A stretch of DNA of 64,000 bases from Gordonia amicalis NBRC 100051 = JCM 11271. GTDB lineage: Bacteria > Actinomycetota > Actinomycetes > Mycobacteriales > Mycobacteriaceae. The notes beneath the pieces are model-generated. The model was not told the DNA's origin. It saw only the letters and a program-made list of their open reading frames with translations, and made no database searches. Shown one piece after another: positions 16,737 to 25,237 of this stretch. The first letter of the stretch is position 1. Every line of letters starts with the position of its first letter. The position numbers and the translations under genes are program-made. The stretch covers positions 1-64,000 of the forward strand of contig NZ_BANS01000031.1 of the NCBI RefSeq assembly GCF_000332995.1, read 5' to 3'.

Positions 16737-18092
16737 ATGCGCGTCATCGTGGTCGGGGCCGGCGCCGCCGGCTCGCTCGTCGTATTCCACCTGGCTCGAC
16801 TGCTGGCCGCGGACGAACGGACAGACGCACTCGAGGTCGTGGTCATCGACCCGGTCGACCAGGTCGCCGGGCCGGCCTTCGGCACCACAGATCCTGCCCA
16901 CCTCCTGAACGTCCCCGCATCGGGGATGTCGGTGGACCCGGACGAGCGGTTCGACTTCGTGGACTGGTGCCGGTCGGAGGGGCTGGTCGCCGGCGAACAG
17001 GCGCACTACTTCTTCGCCCCGCGGACGCAGTGGGCCCGCTACCTCCGAGCCCGGCTGGCGGAGGCCTGCGAACGCGCCGGAGACCGGCTGAGTGTCCGGC
17101 ACCTGCGTGACGACGCCACCACCGTCACCGCCGTGGGTGACGGCGTTCGCGTGGAGACGGCGGGCGGGACAGTCGTCGACGGGGACCGCCTGGTGCTCGC
17201 GACCGGACTTCCCGGCGTGGGCGACGACTGGGCGCCGTGCGACCTGAGTGAACAACCTCGATACATCGCCGACCCGTGGCTGCCCGACGCCCTCGAACCG
17301 GTGCTGGCCGACGACGGGGACGTCCTGGTGGTCGGTACGGGCCTCACCATGGTCGACGTGGCGATCAGCCTGCTGAAGTCCGGCGACGACCGACGCGTGG
17401 AAGCCATCTCGCGCGGGGGTCGATTGCCTCGACGTCATGCCGACACGTATCTCGGCGAGGTCGTCCCCGACACCTCGACGTGGGGCGACAACCTGGACGA
17501 GATCCGGGCTGCGGTCGCCACCCATGTCGCGAGAATCGAACGCCTGCTGGGGAACTGGCGACCCGGCGTCGACGGTGTGCGCTACCGGATCGCCGAATTG
17601 TGGAGGCGGCTCGACGAGACAGACCGCCGCGCCTTCGTCCGCGACCTCGCCGGGGACTGGGGTGTGCGTCGTCATCGGATGCCGCCGTCGAGCGGTGCGC
17701 TGATCGACGAGGCCCGGCGGACGGGTCGTCTCGTCGTGCGCTCGGGGCGGATCACCCGAGTCGACGCGGTCCCGGGCGGTCTGGTCGTCGCGACCGGCGC
17801 GGATGAGCGCACCTATGCCTGGATCGTGAACTGCACCGGCCCGCAGACGGATCTGCGGCGACTCGGCAATCCCGTCCTCGACTCGATGTTCGACGCCGGA
17901 CTGGCGACGACCGACCCGCTCGGTCTGGGTCTGGTCACCGACGACGGTCGTGTCCTCGACGCCGCCGGCCGTCCGGGCCCGATCTGGACACTGGGATCGC
18001 TGCGCCGCGGTGAACTCTGGGAGTCCACCGCCATACCCGAGATCCGCACGCAAGCAGAGGAATTGGCCGCGTCGCTCATCGGTGACACCTGA
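16737..18092 (+). CDS. FAD/NAD(P)-binding oxidoreductase-like protein
   Basis: 451-residue flavoprotein of the FAD-NAD(P)-binding (PF13454-like) type. It opens with the dinucleotide fold VIVVGAGAAGSLVVFHLAR, then has FGTTDPAHLLNVPASGMSVDP, a second nucleotide fold DVLVVGTGLTMVDVAISL and a late VNCTGPQTDLRRLGNP block followed by GLGLVTDDGRVLDAAGRPGPIWTLGSLRRGELWESTAIPEI-type ends seen in this family. Substrate unknown; relatives include hydroxylase-like and transport-associated flavoproteins. ATG 16737 is chosen because the Rossmann motif begins at once; the upstream extension is arginine-rich and not conserved. Its stop codon lies inside the terminator-like hairpin at 18071-18109. Confidence 0.85.
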   Translation: MRVIVVGAGAAGSLVVFHLARLLAADERTDALEVVVIDPVDQVAGPAFGTTDPAHLLNVPASGMSVDPDERFDFVDWCRSEGLVAGEQAHYFFAPRTQWARYLRARLAEACERAGDRLSVRHLRDDATTVTAVGDGVRVETAGGTVVDGDRLVLATGLPGVGDDWAPCDLSEQPRYIADPWLPDALEPVLADDGDVLVVGTGLTMVDVAISLLKSGDDRRVEAISRGGRLPRRHADTYLGEVVPDTSTWGDNLDEIRAAVATHVARIERLLGNWRPGVDGVRYRIAELWRRLDETDRRAFVRDLAGDWGVRRHRMPPSSGALIDEARRTGRLVVRSGRITRVDAVPGGLVVATGADERTYAWIVNCTGPQTDLRRLGNPVLDSMFDAGLATTDPLGLGLVTDDGRVLDAAGRPGPIWTLGSLRRGELWESTAIPEIRTQAEELAASLIGDT

Positions 18093-18109
18093 GGTCACCG
18101 ATGAGCGAC
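18071..18109. terminator. Terminator-like hairpin between convergent genes
   Basis: GTCGCTCATCGGTGAC (18071-18086) and its exact complement (18094-18109) enclose a 7-base loop. The loop contains the stop codon of the flavoprotein gene. With 16 paired bases and convergent genes on both sides, it is likely a bidirectional terminator, although no U-run follows. Confidence 0.7.
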
Positions 18110-18129
18110 GGGTTGCTCGGGTCAGCTCG

Positions 18130-18564
18130 TCAGGTCGCGCTGACGAGTACCGCCGTGCCGAGCCAGATCAGCGCGGCCACCTTGATCACCTCGACGCCGA
18201 CATAGACGAGATGCGCTGAGCTACGCGGACCGTCGTGTCCGGCCAGCACGGCGTCGGACCGCTTGGTGAGGGCCGGCCGGACGGCGATGAGCTGGACGAC
18301 CAACGCCGCGACCGCAACCCCGGTGGCAGTCGGTATGGCCGCCCCCGGCCACGAACCGAGTACGACGGCGACCAGGATGGCGACCGCCCAGACGAGCTCC
18401 GCGGCGTTGAGAGCACGGAAGACCAGCCGGCCGATCCCGAGACCGATGGGCAGGGTCACGCCCGGCGCCCGGAACTTCAGCGGCGCCTCCAGAAAAGAGA
18501 TCGCGACGGCCATGCCGAGCCACACGAAGGTGAGCGCGGTGACCACCGCCGCGGCGGTGCTCAT
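18130..18564 (-). CDS. Four-span membrane protein of the nsrR-hmp operon
   Basis: 144-residue integral membrane protein with about four hydrophobic helices (residues about 3-22, 47-70, 75-98 and 118-140). A conserved-looking FLEAPLKFRAPGV segment follows the first helix and LVYVGVEVIKVAALIWLG forms the last. The family was not recognised. Its ATG overlaps the stop of hmp by four bases (ATGA), so it is co-translated with the flavohemoglobin and expected to respond to nitric oxide through NsrR. A role in NO or redox stress is inferred from operon position only. Confidence 0.8.
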   Translation of the reverse strand: MSTAAAVVTALTFVWLGMAVAISFLEAPLKFRAPGVTLPIGLGIGRLVFRALNAAELVWAVAILVAVVLGSWPGAAIPTATGVAVAALVVQLIAVRPALTKRSDAVLAGHDGPRSSAHLVYVGVEVIKVAALIWLGTAVLVSAT

Positions 18565-19745
18565 CGGGCACCCGATCGCAGGAGTTCCGGACCGAAGGTC
18601 TCGTAGTGGATTCGGCTCTCCGCGATGTCGCGGCCGAGGAACTCCTCACGCATCGAGGACAGGAATCCGGTGGGGCCACAGAGCATCACATTCGACTCGG
18701 GGTGCACCTCGACGTTGTCCAGCGACATCTGCCCGACCCGGACCGAGTCGGAGACGATGTGCGGCGAGGTGTTCTCATACCACTGGATGAGTCGACCGGT
18801 CGGCAGCGAGTCCACCAGTGCGGCAAGCATTCCGCGATGCGGCTGACGGTCGCGGGAACGATCGGCGTGCAGGACAGTCACCGGACGCGCGTCGCCCTTC
18901 TCCGACAGTGCGGTCAGCAGGCCGATCACCGGCGTGCACCCGATCCCGGCCGAGGCCAGCAGCAACGGGGCGTCGTCGTCGGGCAGGACGAGATCGCCGA
19001 AGGGAGTGCTGACCCGCAGGGTGTCGCCTTCGAAGACGTTCTCGTGCAGGTGGGCCGAGACCTCGCCGGCGAGTTTGACGCTGAAGCGCCACTGCGCGTC
19101 GACGGGAGACCCCGTCAGGCTGTACTGGCGGATCTGCTGGGCGCCGTCACTCAGCGGGACCTGCACCGAGATGTACTGTCCGGGCCGGAACCCCGGGAGG
19201 TCGCCGCCGTCGACGGCGGCGACCGTGAGAGCGATCGTGTCGGGCGAGACCTGGACGCGGTCGGTGACCCGGACCTCGCGCCACACCTGACCGGGCTCGA
19301 CACCCGCAGCGGCATAGAGGTCGGATTCGGAGGCGATGAGCAGATCGGCCATGTCCCAGTACAACTGGTCCCAAGCGTCGGCCACCTCCGGCGTGACGGC
19401 ATCGCCGAGGACCTCGACGATGGCCGCGAACAGGTGCTGGTGGACGACCTTGTACTGATCGGCGGTCACACCCAGCGAGGCGTGCTTGTGCGCGATCCGG
19501 TCCAGGATGAACCGCTGGCGTCGAACATCGGGTTCGAGCTGGAGACGCGCGAAGGCGGCGACCGAACCGGCGAGGGCCTGCGGCTGTTCACCGCTCTTCT
19601 GGTGGGTGCGGTTGAACAGGTTGTCCAGCAGGTTCGGATGTGCGTCGAACAGCCCGCGATAGAACCGCGGGGTGATCTCGGTGAGAGCCCCCTCGACTGC
19701 GGGCAGGGTCGCTGCGAGAGTGGCGCGTTGGGTGTCGGACAGCAT
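18561..19745 (-). CDS. hmp: Flavohemoglobin, nitric oxide dioxygenase
   Basis: 394-residue flavohemoglobin converting NO and O2 to nitrate with NAD(P)H. The globin domain (about 1-140) has the proximal-His region RIAHKHASLGVTADQY and the PRFYRGLFDAHPNLLDNLFNR-type start. The FAD domain has FRPGQYISV and QIRQYSLTGSP. The NAD domain has LLASAGIGCTPVIGLL and ends VMLCGPTGFLSSM. ATG 19745 is used since AGAGGAG precedes it by five bases; an in-frame ATG at 19763 lies upstream of that site. It follows nsrR and is coupled to the membrane-protein gene. The operon layout nsrR-hmp shows a dedicated NO-detoxification response. Confidence 0.96.
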   Translation of the reverse strand: MLSDTQRATLAATLPAVEGALTEITPRFYRGLFDAHPNLLDNLFNRTHQKSGEQPQALAGSVAAFARLQLEPDVRRQRFILDRIAHKHASLGVTADQYKVVHQHLFAAIVEVLGDAVTPEVADAWDQLYWDMADLLIASESDLYAAAGVEPGQVWREVRVTDRVQVSPDTIALTVAAVDGGDLPGFRPGQYISVQVPLSDGAQQIRQYSLTGSPVDAQWRFSVKLAGEVSAHLHENVFEGDTLRVSTPFGDLVLPDDDAPLLLASAGIGCTPVIGLLTALSEKGDARPVTVLHADRSRDRQPHRGMLAALVDSLPTGRLIQWYENTSPHIVSDSVRVGQMSLDNVEVHPESNVMLCGPTGFLSSMREEFLGRDIAESRIHYETFGPELLRSGAR

Positions 19746-19759
19746 GAGAACTCCTCTGT

Positions 19760-20266
19760 TCACTTGCTCACTGGGTGAGAGTCTCCGGCCTCCGGCCGGA
19801 AGTCGTTGTCACCGTTGGGTGGCCGCGTCGACAACGACAGCAGCACCGCGGTGGTCGGCTCGCCGGCGAGATCGGCGACGGTTTCGGAATCGAGGCTGTC
19901 GTAGAACGCGGCGGCCGCCCGGGCGAGCGCACCCCGGAGATGGCACCCGCGGCGCAGCGGGCACGGCTGCGGACCTTCGCAATCGACGACCTCCCCGTCA
20001 CCTTCGAGGGATCGCGCGAGCCAGCCCACGCGTGCTTCGCGACCGAGGTCGGTGATCGTCAGACCACCGGCCCGGCCACGGCGCGCATGGACGACACCCA
20101 TCTCCGACAGCCTGCCGACGACCTTCGCGACATGCGTGTACGGGACGGCGAGCTCCGCCGCGAGATCCTTCGTGGTGAGAGATGGTGCAGCCGAGGACTG
20201 TTCGCCGGCGACGGCGAGTCGCATCACGACCCGGAGGCCGATGTCGGTGAAGCGTGTCAGCTGCAT
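19760..20266 (-). CDS. nsrR: NsrR, Rrf2-family nitric-oxide-sensing repressor
   Basis: 168-residue Rrf2-family regulator. The winged helix occupies residues 1-75 (MQLTRFTDIGLRVVMRLAV, then TTKDLAAELAVPYTHVAKVV and ARRGRAGGLTI). Three cysteines, Cys96, Cys102 and Cys108 (CEGPQPCPLRRGC), match the iron-sulfur ligands of NsrR, in which NO destroys the cluster and relieves repression. It is the first gene of the operon with hmp, whose SD lies close to its stop. A perfect dyad at 20280-20310 just upstream of the start fits an autoregulatory NsrR site. The C-terminal tail after residue 140 is polar and variable. Confidence 0.94.
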   Translation of the reverse strand: MQLTRFTDIGLRVVMRLAVAGEQSSAAPSLTTKDLAAELAVPYTHVAKVVGRLSEMGVVHARRGRAGGLTITDLGREARVGWLARSLEGDGEVVDCEGPQPCPLRRGCHLRGALARAAAAFYDSLDSETVADLAGEPTTAVLLSLSTRPPNGDNDFRPEAGDSHPVSK

Positions 20267-20279
20267 GCGGCAAGTGAAA

Positions 20280-20310
20280 CATAAATTGGCATCATCGATA
20301 CGAATTTATG
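20280..20310. promoter_or_regulatory. Dyad operator upstream of nsrR-hmp
   Basis: CATAAATT (20280-20287) and AATTTATG (20303-20310) are perfect 8-base inverted arms separated by 15 bases, an AT-rich island in GC-rich DNA. The element ends 14 bases before the nsrR start codon. NsrR sites in other bacteria are AT-rich inverted repeats, so this is the likely NsrR binding site. Confidence 0.75.
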
Positions 20311-20332
20311 GGACGTGTACTCTGTCACTCGG

Positions 20333-21088
20333 CTATCGCGGTGCGACCGTCCTCACAGGTATCCCCAGGGTCTGTGCGCGCCGAATCATGGTGCGCGCAT
20401 TGTCGATCGCGGCGCAGCCGGGGTCGTTGTTGAAGTACACGTAGACGTCGCACTCAGCGTCGAAGCTGTCGCGCAAGCGGCGCAGCCAGGTGTCGATAGC
20501 GCGGACGCCGTAACTCATCGGCCGTCTGGCGGTGCCGTCGTGCATGCGCAGGTATCCGAAGTCGGCGGTCCGCCACAGCGGGGTGAGGATCCGACTACGG
20601 CGATCGGCCCAGCACAGCGCGGCGTTGTGCCGTTCGAGGACCTCACGTACCTCGTCGGTCCACCAGGACTCGTGACGCGGCTCGACCGCGAGCTGAACAC
20701 TGTCCGGGAACAGCTTCAGGGTGTCGGCGAGGGCGTCAGGCTCTGCCCGGAGGTTGGGCGGGAGCTGCAACAGCACAGGTCCCAGCTTCGTCCCGAGGCC
20801 GGCGGCACGGTCGAGAAAGCGTTCGACCGGTTCGGCCGGCTCCTTCAGCCGCTTCACATGCGTGAGATAGCGGCTCATCTTCGCCGCCATCCGGAAGTCT
20901 GCGGGAACCGCGTCCGCCCAGTGCTCGAACGCCGTCTTCTCGGGCAGCCGGTAGAAGGTGTTGTTCACCTCCGCCGTCGTGAACCGTTCCGCGTAATAGT
21001 TCAGCCACAGCCGCTGCGGGAGCTTCTCGGGATAGAACGCGCCGCGCCAGTCCTTGTACTGCCAGCCGGAGGTACCGATGTGGAGCAT
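20333..21088 (-). CDS. DUF72 family protein
   Basis: 251-residue DUF72 (YecE-like) TIM-barrel protein, whose function is not established. Family blocks are seen: MLHIGTSGWQYKDWRGAFYP, YAERFTTAEVNNTFYRLP, FRMAAKMSRYLTHVKRL, LGPVLLQLPPN, AVEPRHESWW and VYVYFNNDPGCAAIDNA. ATG 21088 is chosen because the conserved protein begins exactly there and GAGG lies a few bases upstream; the longer frame to 21295 has no similarity. It is a single gene, divergent from the FBP protein. Confidence 0.92.
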   Translation of the reverse strand: MLHIGTSGWQYKDWRGAFYPEKLPQRLWLNYYAERFTTAEVNNTFYRLPEKTAFEHWADAVPADFRMAAKMSRYLTHVKRLKEPAEPVERFLDRAAGLGTKLGPVLLQLPPNLRAEPDALADTLKLFPDSVQLAVEPRHESWWTDEVREVLERHNAALCWADRRSRILTPLWRTADFGYLRMHDGTARRPMSYGVRAIDTWLRRLRDSFDAECDVYVYFNNDPGCAAIDNARTMIRRAQTLGIPVRTVAPR

Positions 21089-21456
21089 GCTGCTCACCTC
21101 GGGCCGCGTGCCGACACGGCCGGCTCGACACGCTCGTCCGGATTTCGCACGCCCGTCGTGGGAATCACCACGGTCGGGTACCCGCGTTCGGCATGTGCCA
21201 ATCGCCGCCGGTGAGGCACCGGCGGCAGAGTGCGTTCCTCGATCGTGGTTATTTCCGTTGACAGAGTCGCATCGGGACGCGAGCATCTGGTTCATGCATC
21301 TGTTCGTGTCGTCGCCCGCTGGGCGTGAGGAGGTCGTCGGCGTCGCGCGCGCCGACGGTTGAGTGACCTGCCCCGACCGGCGCGATTACCGCATCCGCGG
21401 ACCGCACCGGTCGACGCATGCCCTCATTCCTTCCCGACACCCGAGGTGTTTTCTTC
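21089..21456. other. Divergent intergenic region with a GC-rich hairpin
   Basis: A hairpin GCCGCCGGTG-AGG-CACCGGCGGC occupies 21204-21226. It lies between the divergent DUF72 and FBP genes, so it cannot be the terminator of either. No credible gene is seen; a small unrecognised transcript ending here is possible. Confidence 0.5.
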
Positions 21457-21951
21457 ATGCATGCTCTGACCGAGTCCGAGATCCGCTCTTCCCTCGTCAA
21501 TGCGACCGTCCGCGAACGCAAATCACTCATCCTGCCGCCCGATTTCGAGGAAACGAATTGGGAGCGGACGGATTTCGTCGGCTGGCGAGATCCGAAGCAG
21601 CCGGTGGTCGGCTACGTCGTCATCCCGACCGACGTCGAGCCGGTCGGCATCATGCTCCGGCTGGGCGGACGCCAGCCGCGCAAACGCCCCCTGTGTTCGT
21701 TCTGCGAGGACGTCCTCCTGCCCAACGACGTCGCCTTTTTCAGCGCCAAGCTCGCCGGTGCCGCCGGACGCAAGGGCGACACCATCGGCACCTTGATCTG
21801 CTCGAACTTCGAGTGCTCGAAGAACGTCCGGATGAAGCCGCCGCCGACGTTCGGCGGCCATGACCCGGAAGCCGTCCGGCAGCAGCGAATCGAGTCGCTG
21901 CGAACACGCCTCGCCGGCTTCGCCGGGCGCGTGCTCGGCACGTCCACGTGA
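21457..21951 (+). CDS. FBP-domain (EF-G-binding, treble-clef zinc) protein
   Basis: 164-residue protein of the FBP family, named for similarity to the C-terminal zinc domain of the FusB/FusC proteins that bind elongation factor G and rescue it from fusidic acid. Zinc ligands are visible as CSFC (Cys80, Cys83) and CSNFEC (Cys115, Cys120), with WERTDFVGWRDPKQPVVGYV before and SKNVRMKPPP after. The N-terminal helices resemble the FBP fold. Whether this stand-alone actinobacterial form confers resistance is not known. The start at 21457 is preferred over 21418, although the ribosome site (GAGG) is rather far. Confidence 0.85.
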   Translation: MHALTESEIRSSLVNATVRERKSLILPPDFEETNWERTDFVGWRDPKQPVVGYVVIPTDVEPVGIMLRLGGRQPRKRPLCSFCEDVLLPNDVAFFSAKLAGAAGRKGDTIGTLICSNFECSKNVRMKPPPTFGGHDPEAVRQQRIESLRTRLAGFAGRVLGTST

Positions 21952-21989
21952 ACGGCGAGCCGAGCCCACCGCCGAGCTTCAGCGAGTGA

Positions 21990-23345
21990 TCACGCGGTCT
22001 GTTCCGACGGCGGGACCGGCATCGTCACGTCCGTGGTCAAGTCGGTTCCCTCGGTCGACGCGACGAGGTCGCCCCGCCGCTCGGCCACCGAGCCGCGCAG
22101 CCGTCGGGTCACCTGTCGCAGCGCCCACGCGGGCGACGGCTGTCCGGCGAGCGTCGTCACCGTGCGATCGGTCGCCGGACGACCGGCGAGCCGGTTCGCG
22201 AGCCAGGACACGGCCATCGGGCCGGACAGCGGTAGGAGCGAGATGTGCTCGCTGAGCTGATCCCGGACATATGTGACGGGCACCCCCTGCTCGCGGTAGC
22301 GGGCGACCTGCCGGTCGACGTCGGCGACAGCGATGATCGGATCGCGCACCGCCTGCACGACGAGCAACGGGATGTCGGGACGATGGGTGCCGAGCTGCAC
22401 GTCGCTCATCATCTCGACGATCTCGCGCTGGGCCAGGACGTCGGCGAGCGGGATGTCGAGGTATCGGTCGATGTCGTGGTTGCGGAACCGGCGCACCGCG
22501 TGCAGCGTCGGCATCTCGGCGATCTCGTCGAGATGCCGAAGCCCGGACGGGGTCGCGTGCTGCAGGATCACCTGGTCGAGCTGTGGATACACCCGGCGCA
22601 GACCGGCGATCACCATGACGGGCAGACCGGCATGCAGGCTCCCGTTGAGTCGCAGGAGCGCCGAGGCCATGTCACCGACCGGTGATCCGAGGACGGCGCC
22701 GACCAGCCGCAGTTCCGGTGCATACTCCGGCGCCATCTCCGCAGCCCACGACGTCGCCATACCGCCACCGGAGTAACCCCACAATCCGACGGGGGTGTCG
22801 TGTGAGAGTTCGTGATGGGTGAAGGCCAGCGCCGCGCGGATACCGTCGAGGGTGCGATATCCGGGCTCTCGCGGAGCGCCCCAGGCGCCGAGCATGCCCT
22901 CGTGGTCGGGGATGGAGACCGCCCAGCCCTTCGCAAGTGCGCGACGCACCACGAGGAATTCGAAGGGTGCGATGGTGTGCCCCGACCGGGCACCCTTTCG
23001 CAGCGCGTACGACGGGAAACTCTGCGAGGTGACGGCATCGATCGCGCACTGGAACGACAGCAGCTGGAATTGCCCCTCGCCGGCCCGTCGCCGCGGCAGC
23101 ACGACCGTGGTGGCAGCCACCCCGGCGACGCCACGAAGGTCCGTCGACCGATACAGCAGTTGCCAGGCATCGGTGCGGTGCTGGGAAGCCCAGTAGTCCT
23201 TGAGCTCGACCTGCCGGCACCGGATGATGTCTCCCGGGGCCAGGGCGGCCACATCGGCCGGCTCGTCGTAGAACGGATCGTGCACAGGAAGCAGCACGTC
23301 GGCAGGCTCGTGCTCTCCTCGATGAACACCGGTGGTCATCGTCAA
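21990..23345 (-). CDS. Secretory-lipase family (LIP) hydrolase
   Basis: 451-residue alpha/beta hydrolase of the secretory lipase family (PF03583). The sequence has a nucleophile elbow GLWGYSGGGMAT, an acid region VQAVRDPIIAVADVD and a late His in LSEHISLLPLSGPMAVSWL, and it carries the family-typical IPDHEGMLGAWGA and GYRTLDGIRAAL. No signal peptide is visible at either start (ATG 23345 or 23339), so this copy may be cytoplasmic or use another route. The last 60 residues are charged and variable. Likely an acyl-ester or triacylglycerol hydrolase. It is divergent from recQ. Confidence 0.85.
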   Translation of the reverse strand: MTMTTGVHRGEHEPADVLLPVHDPFYDEPADVAALAPGDIIRCRQVELKDYWASQHRTDAWQLLYRSTDLRGVAGVAATTVVLPRRRAGEGQFQLLSFQCAIDAVTSQSFPSYALRKGARSGHTIAPFEFLVVRRALAKGWAVSIPDHEGMLGAWGAPREPGYRTLDGIRAALAFTHHELSHDTPVGLWGYSGGGMATSWAAEMAPEYAPELRLVGAVLGSPVGDMASALLRLNGSLHAGLPVMVIAGLRRVYPQLDQVILQHATPSGLRHLDEIAEMPTLHAVRRFRNHDIDRYLDIPLADVLAQREIVEMMSDVQLGTHRPDIPLLVVQAVRDPIIAVADVDRQVARYREQGVPVTYVRDQLSEHISLLPLSGPMAVSWLANRLAGRPATDRTVTTLAGQPSPAWALRQVTRRLRGSVAERRGDLVASTEGTDLTTDVTMPVPPSEQTA

Positions 23346-23483
23346 ACCTCATCTCCGGGACGCCTCCGCGCTCTGTACCGGATACTCAACGGATTCCGCG
23401 TTCACGGCATTCCGGGCGACGTTCTCTCGACGATGGCACGTCGTGGTCTTCCCGTGGTTCGTCTGGAAGGAGAAGCTGCGAGG

Positions 23484-25148
23484 ATGACCGAATCGATCGA
23501 CGAACGCCGTCGTGCGGAGCTGCGGCGGATCGCCCGCGAGGACTTCGGCTGGACCATGCTGCGACCCGGGCTGATCGAGGCGATGGAGCCGCTCCTCGAC
23601 GGCCGCGACGTGCTTGCGGCGATGCGCACCGGATACGGGAAGTCGGCGATCTATCAGGTGGCCGGCGCCATGCTCGACGGGATCACCCTCGTCATCTCCC
23701 CGTTGATCGCGCTGCAGCACGACCAGGTGGCCGGGATCTCCGCCGCCGACGACGCACCGATCGCCGTCGCCCTCAACTCCGCGCTCGGTCCGCGGGCGCT
23801 GACCCGTGCGTGGGACCTCGTGACCGCCGGGGGCGCCGAGTACGTGTTCGTCGCACCCGAACAGCTGGCGAAGACCCAGGTGGTCGACCGTCTCCGCGAC
23901 GCGGGCGTCTCGCTGGTCGTGGTCGACGAGGCACACTGCATCGCCGCGTGGGGCCACGACTTCCGCCCCGATTATCTGCGTCTGGGTGCAACGATCGCCG
24001 GCCTGGCGGCGCCGAGGTCGCCTCGTCCGCCGGTCCTGGCCCTGACCGCAACCGCGTCGCCACCGGTCCGCGACGAGATCATCACCGAACTGCGCATGCG
24101 GGAACCAATCGTCGTCGCGACCGGGTTCGACCGTCCGAACATCCGGCTCGAGGTACGACGATCCGCCCACGCCACGGACAAGCGGCGCGCACTGATCGCT
24201 CGTGTCACCGACCTCGACGGATGCGGCCTGGTCTATGTCTCCACTCACCGGGCGGCGATCGAGTACGCGTCGGCATTGCGGGGGCGCGGGATCCGCGCCG
24301 CCGGATACCACGGAGGCCTGCGCGCGGTCGACCGGTCGCAGGTGCATGGCGACTTCCGTGCCGGCGAGGTCGACGTGGTGGTGGCGACGTCGGCGTTCGG
24401 GATGGGAATCGACAAACACGACATCCGGTTCGTCGTCCACGAGTCGGTGCCCGATTCGCTGGACGACTACTACCAGGAGATCGGGCGGGCGGGCCGCGAC
24501 GGCGACCCGGCCCTGGCACTACTGTTCTATCGGCCCGAGGATCTGGCCCTGCGGCGGTTCTTCGCCGGTCGGCATCCCGTGGAGAACGTACTCCGCCGCG
24601 TGTTCGCGGCGCTCCGCCCGCACGGTGAGCCGATCCCGTTGCGTGACCTGGGTCGGCGACTCGACCTCCGGACACGCACCCTGATCAACTCCCTGAACCT
24701 TCTCGAGCAGGCCGGCGCGGTGCTGTCCGGACCCGACGGATACCGAGCCGGCCAGACGACGGCGGATGACGCGGTCGCCGGAGCGGTGCACGCCGCCGAC
24801 GTCGGGGCCCGGATGGACACGTCCCGCGTGGAGATGATGCGCGGCTACGCCGAGACCGCCGACTGCCGACGCCGCTTCCTGCTCGGCTACTTCGGCGAAC
24901 ACCGTGTGGGTGCCTGCGGCAACTGCGACAACTGCCTGACGGGAGCGGCCCCACCCTCGGCGATCCTCGACGCCGACGTACCGTTCCCACTCAATCACCG
25001 TGTGCGGCACGAAGACTGGGGAGAGGGCGAGGTGGTCCGCGTCGAACCGGATCGAGTGACCGTGCTCTTCGGCGAGCAGGGTTACCGCACGCTGTCGCTC
25101 GACGCCGTGCAGCGGTCGCAGGTGTTACGTGTCGTCGGAGAGCAGTGA
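23484..25148 (+). CDS. RecQ-family ATP-dependent DNA helicase
   Basis: 554-residue superfamily 2 helicase unwinding DNA 3' to 5'. Motifs in order: AMRTGYGKSAIYQ (I), VISPLIALQHDQ (Ia), VVDEAHCIAAWGHDFRPDY (II and RecQ-specific loop), LALTATA (III), VYVSTHRAAIEYA (IV), VVVATSAFGMGIDKHDIRFVVH (V) and YYQEIGRAGRDGDPA (VI). The zinc module uses a lone Cys in ADCRRRF, then CGNCDNC. It has no HRDC domain. Instead the C-terminus (about residues 493-550) is a DUF3553-like domain beginning FPLNHRVRHEDWGEGEVV. ATG 23484 follows GAGG; longer frames are unconserved. Confidence 0.93.
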   Translation: MTESIDERRRAELRRIAREDFGWTMLRPGLIEAMEPLLDGRDVLAAMRTGYGKSAIYQVAGAMLDGITLVISPLIALQHDQVAGISAADDAPIAVALNSALGPRALTRAWDLVTAGGAEYVFVAPEQLAKTQVVDRLRDAGVSLVVVDEAHCIAAWGHDFRPDYLRLGATIAGLAAPRSPRPPVLALTATASPPVRDEIITELRMREPIVVATGFDRPNIRLEVRRSAHATDKRRALIARVTDLDGCGLVYVSTHRAAIEYASALRGRGIRAAGYHGGLRAVDRSQVHGDFRAGEVDVVVATSAFGMGIDKHDIRFVVHESVPDSLDDYYQEIGRAGRDGDPALALLFYRPEDLALRRFFAGRHPVENVLRRVFAALRPHGEPIPLRDLGRRLDLRTRTLINSLNLLEQAGAVLSGPDGYRAGQTTADDAVAGAVHAADVGARMDTSRVEMMRGYAETADCRRRFLLGYFGEHRVGACGNCDNCLTGAAPPSAILDADVPFPLNHRVRHEDWGEGEVVRVEPDRVTVLFGEQGYRTLSLDAVQRSQVLRVVGEQ

Positions 25149-25184
25149 GCGGGAACCGCGATACCGCCGGCCCGAAACAAGAAG

Positions 25185-25210
25185 GCCAGACCGCGTTTTC
25201 GCAGTCTGGC
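25185..25210 (-). terminator. Terminator of tRNA-Leu (also downstream of recQ)
   Basis: GCCAGACCGCG (25185-25195) pairs with CGCAGTCTGGC (25200-25210) with a single mismatch and a TTTT loop. Read on the minus strand the stem is followed by CTTCTTGTTT, a U-rich tail. It lies 28 bases beyond the tRNA-Leu 3' end. Confidence 0.7.
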
Positions 25211-25237
25211 ATCTGACACCGTGTGAGCTTCCGCTCG

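Noticed and set aside
22812..23483. N-terminal extension of the RecQ gene
   Set aside because: Overlaps the divergent lipase gene antisense and has no helicase similarity.
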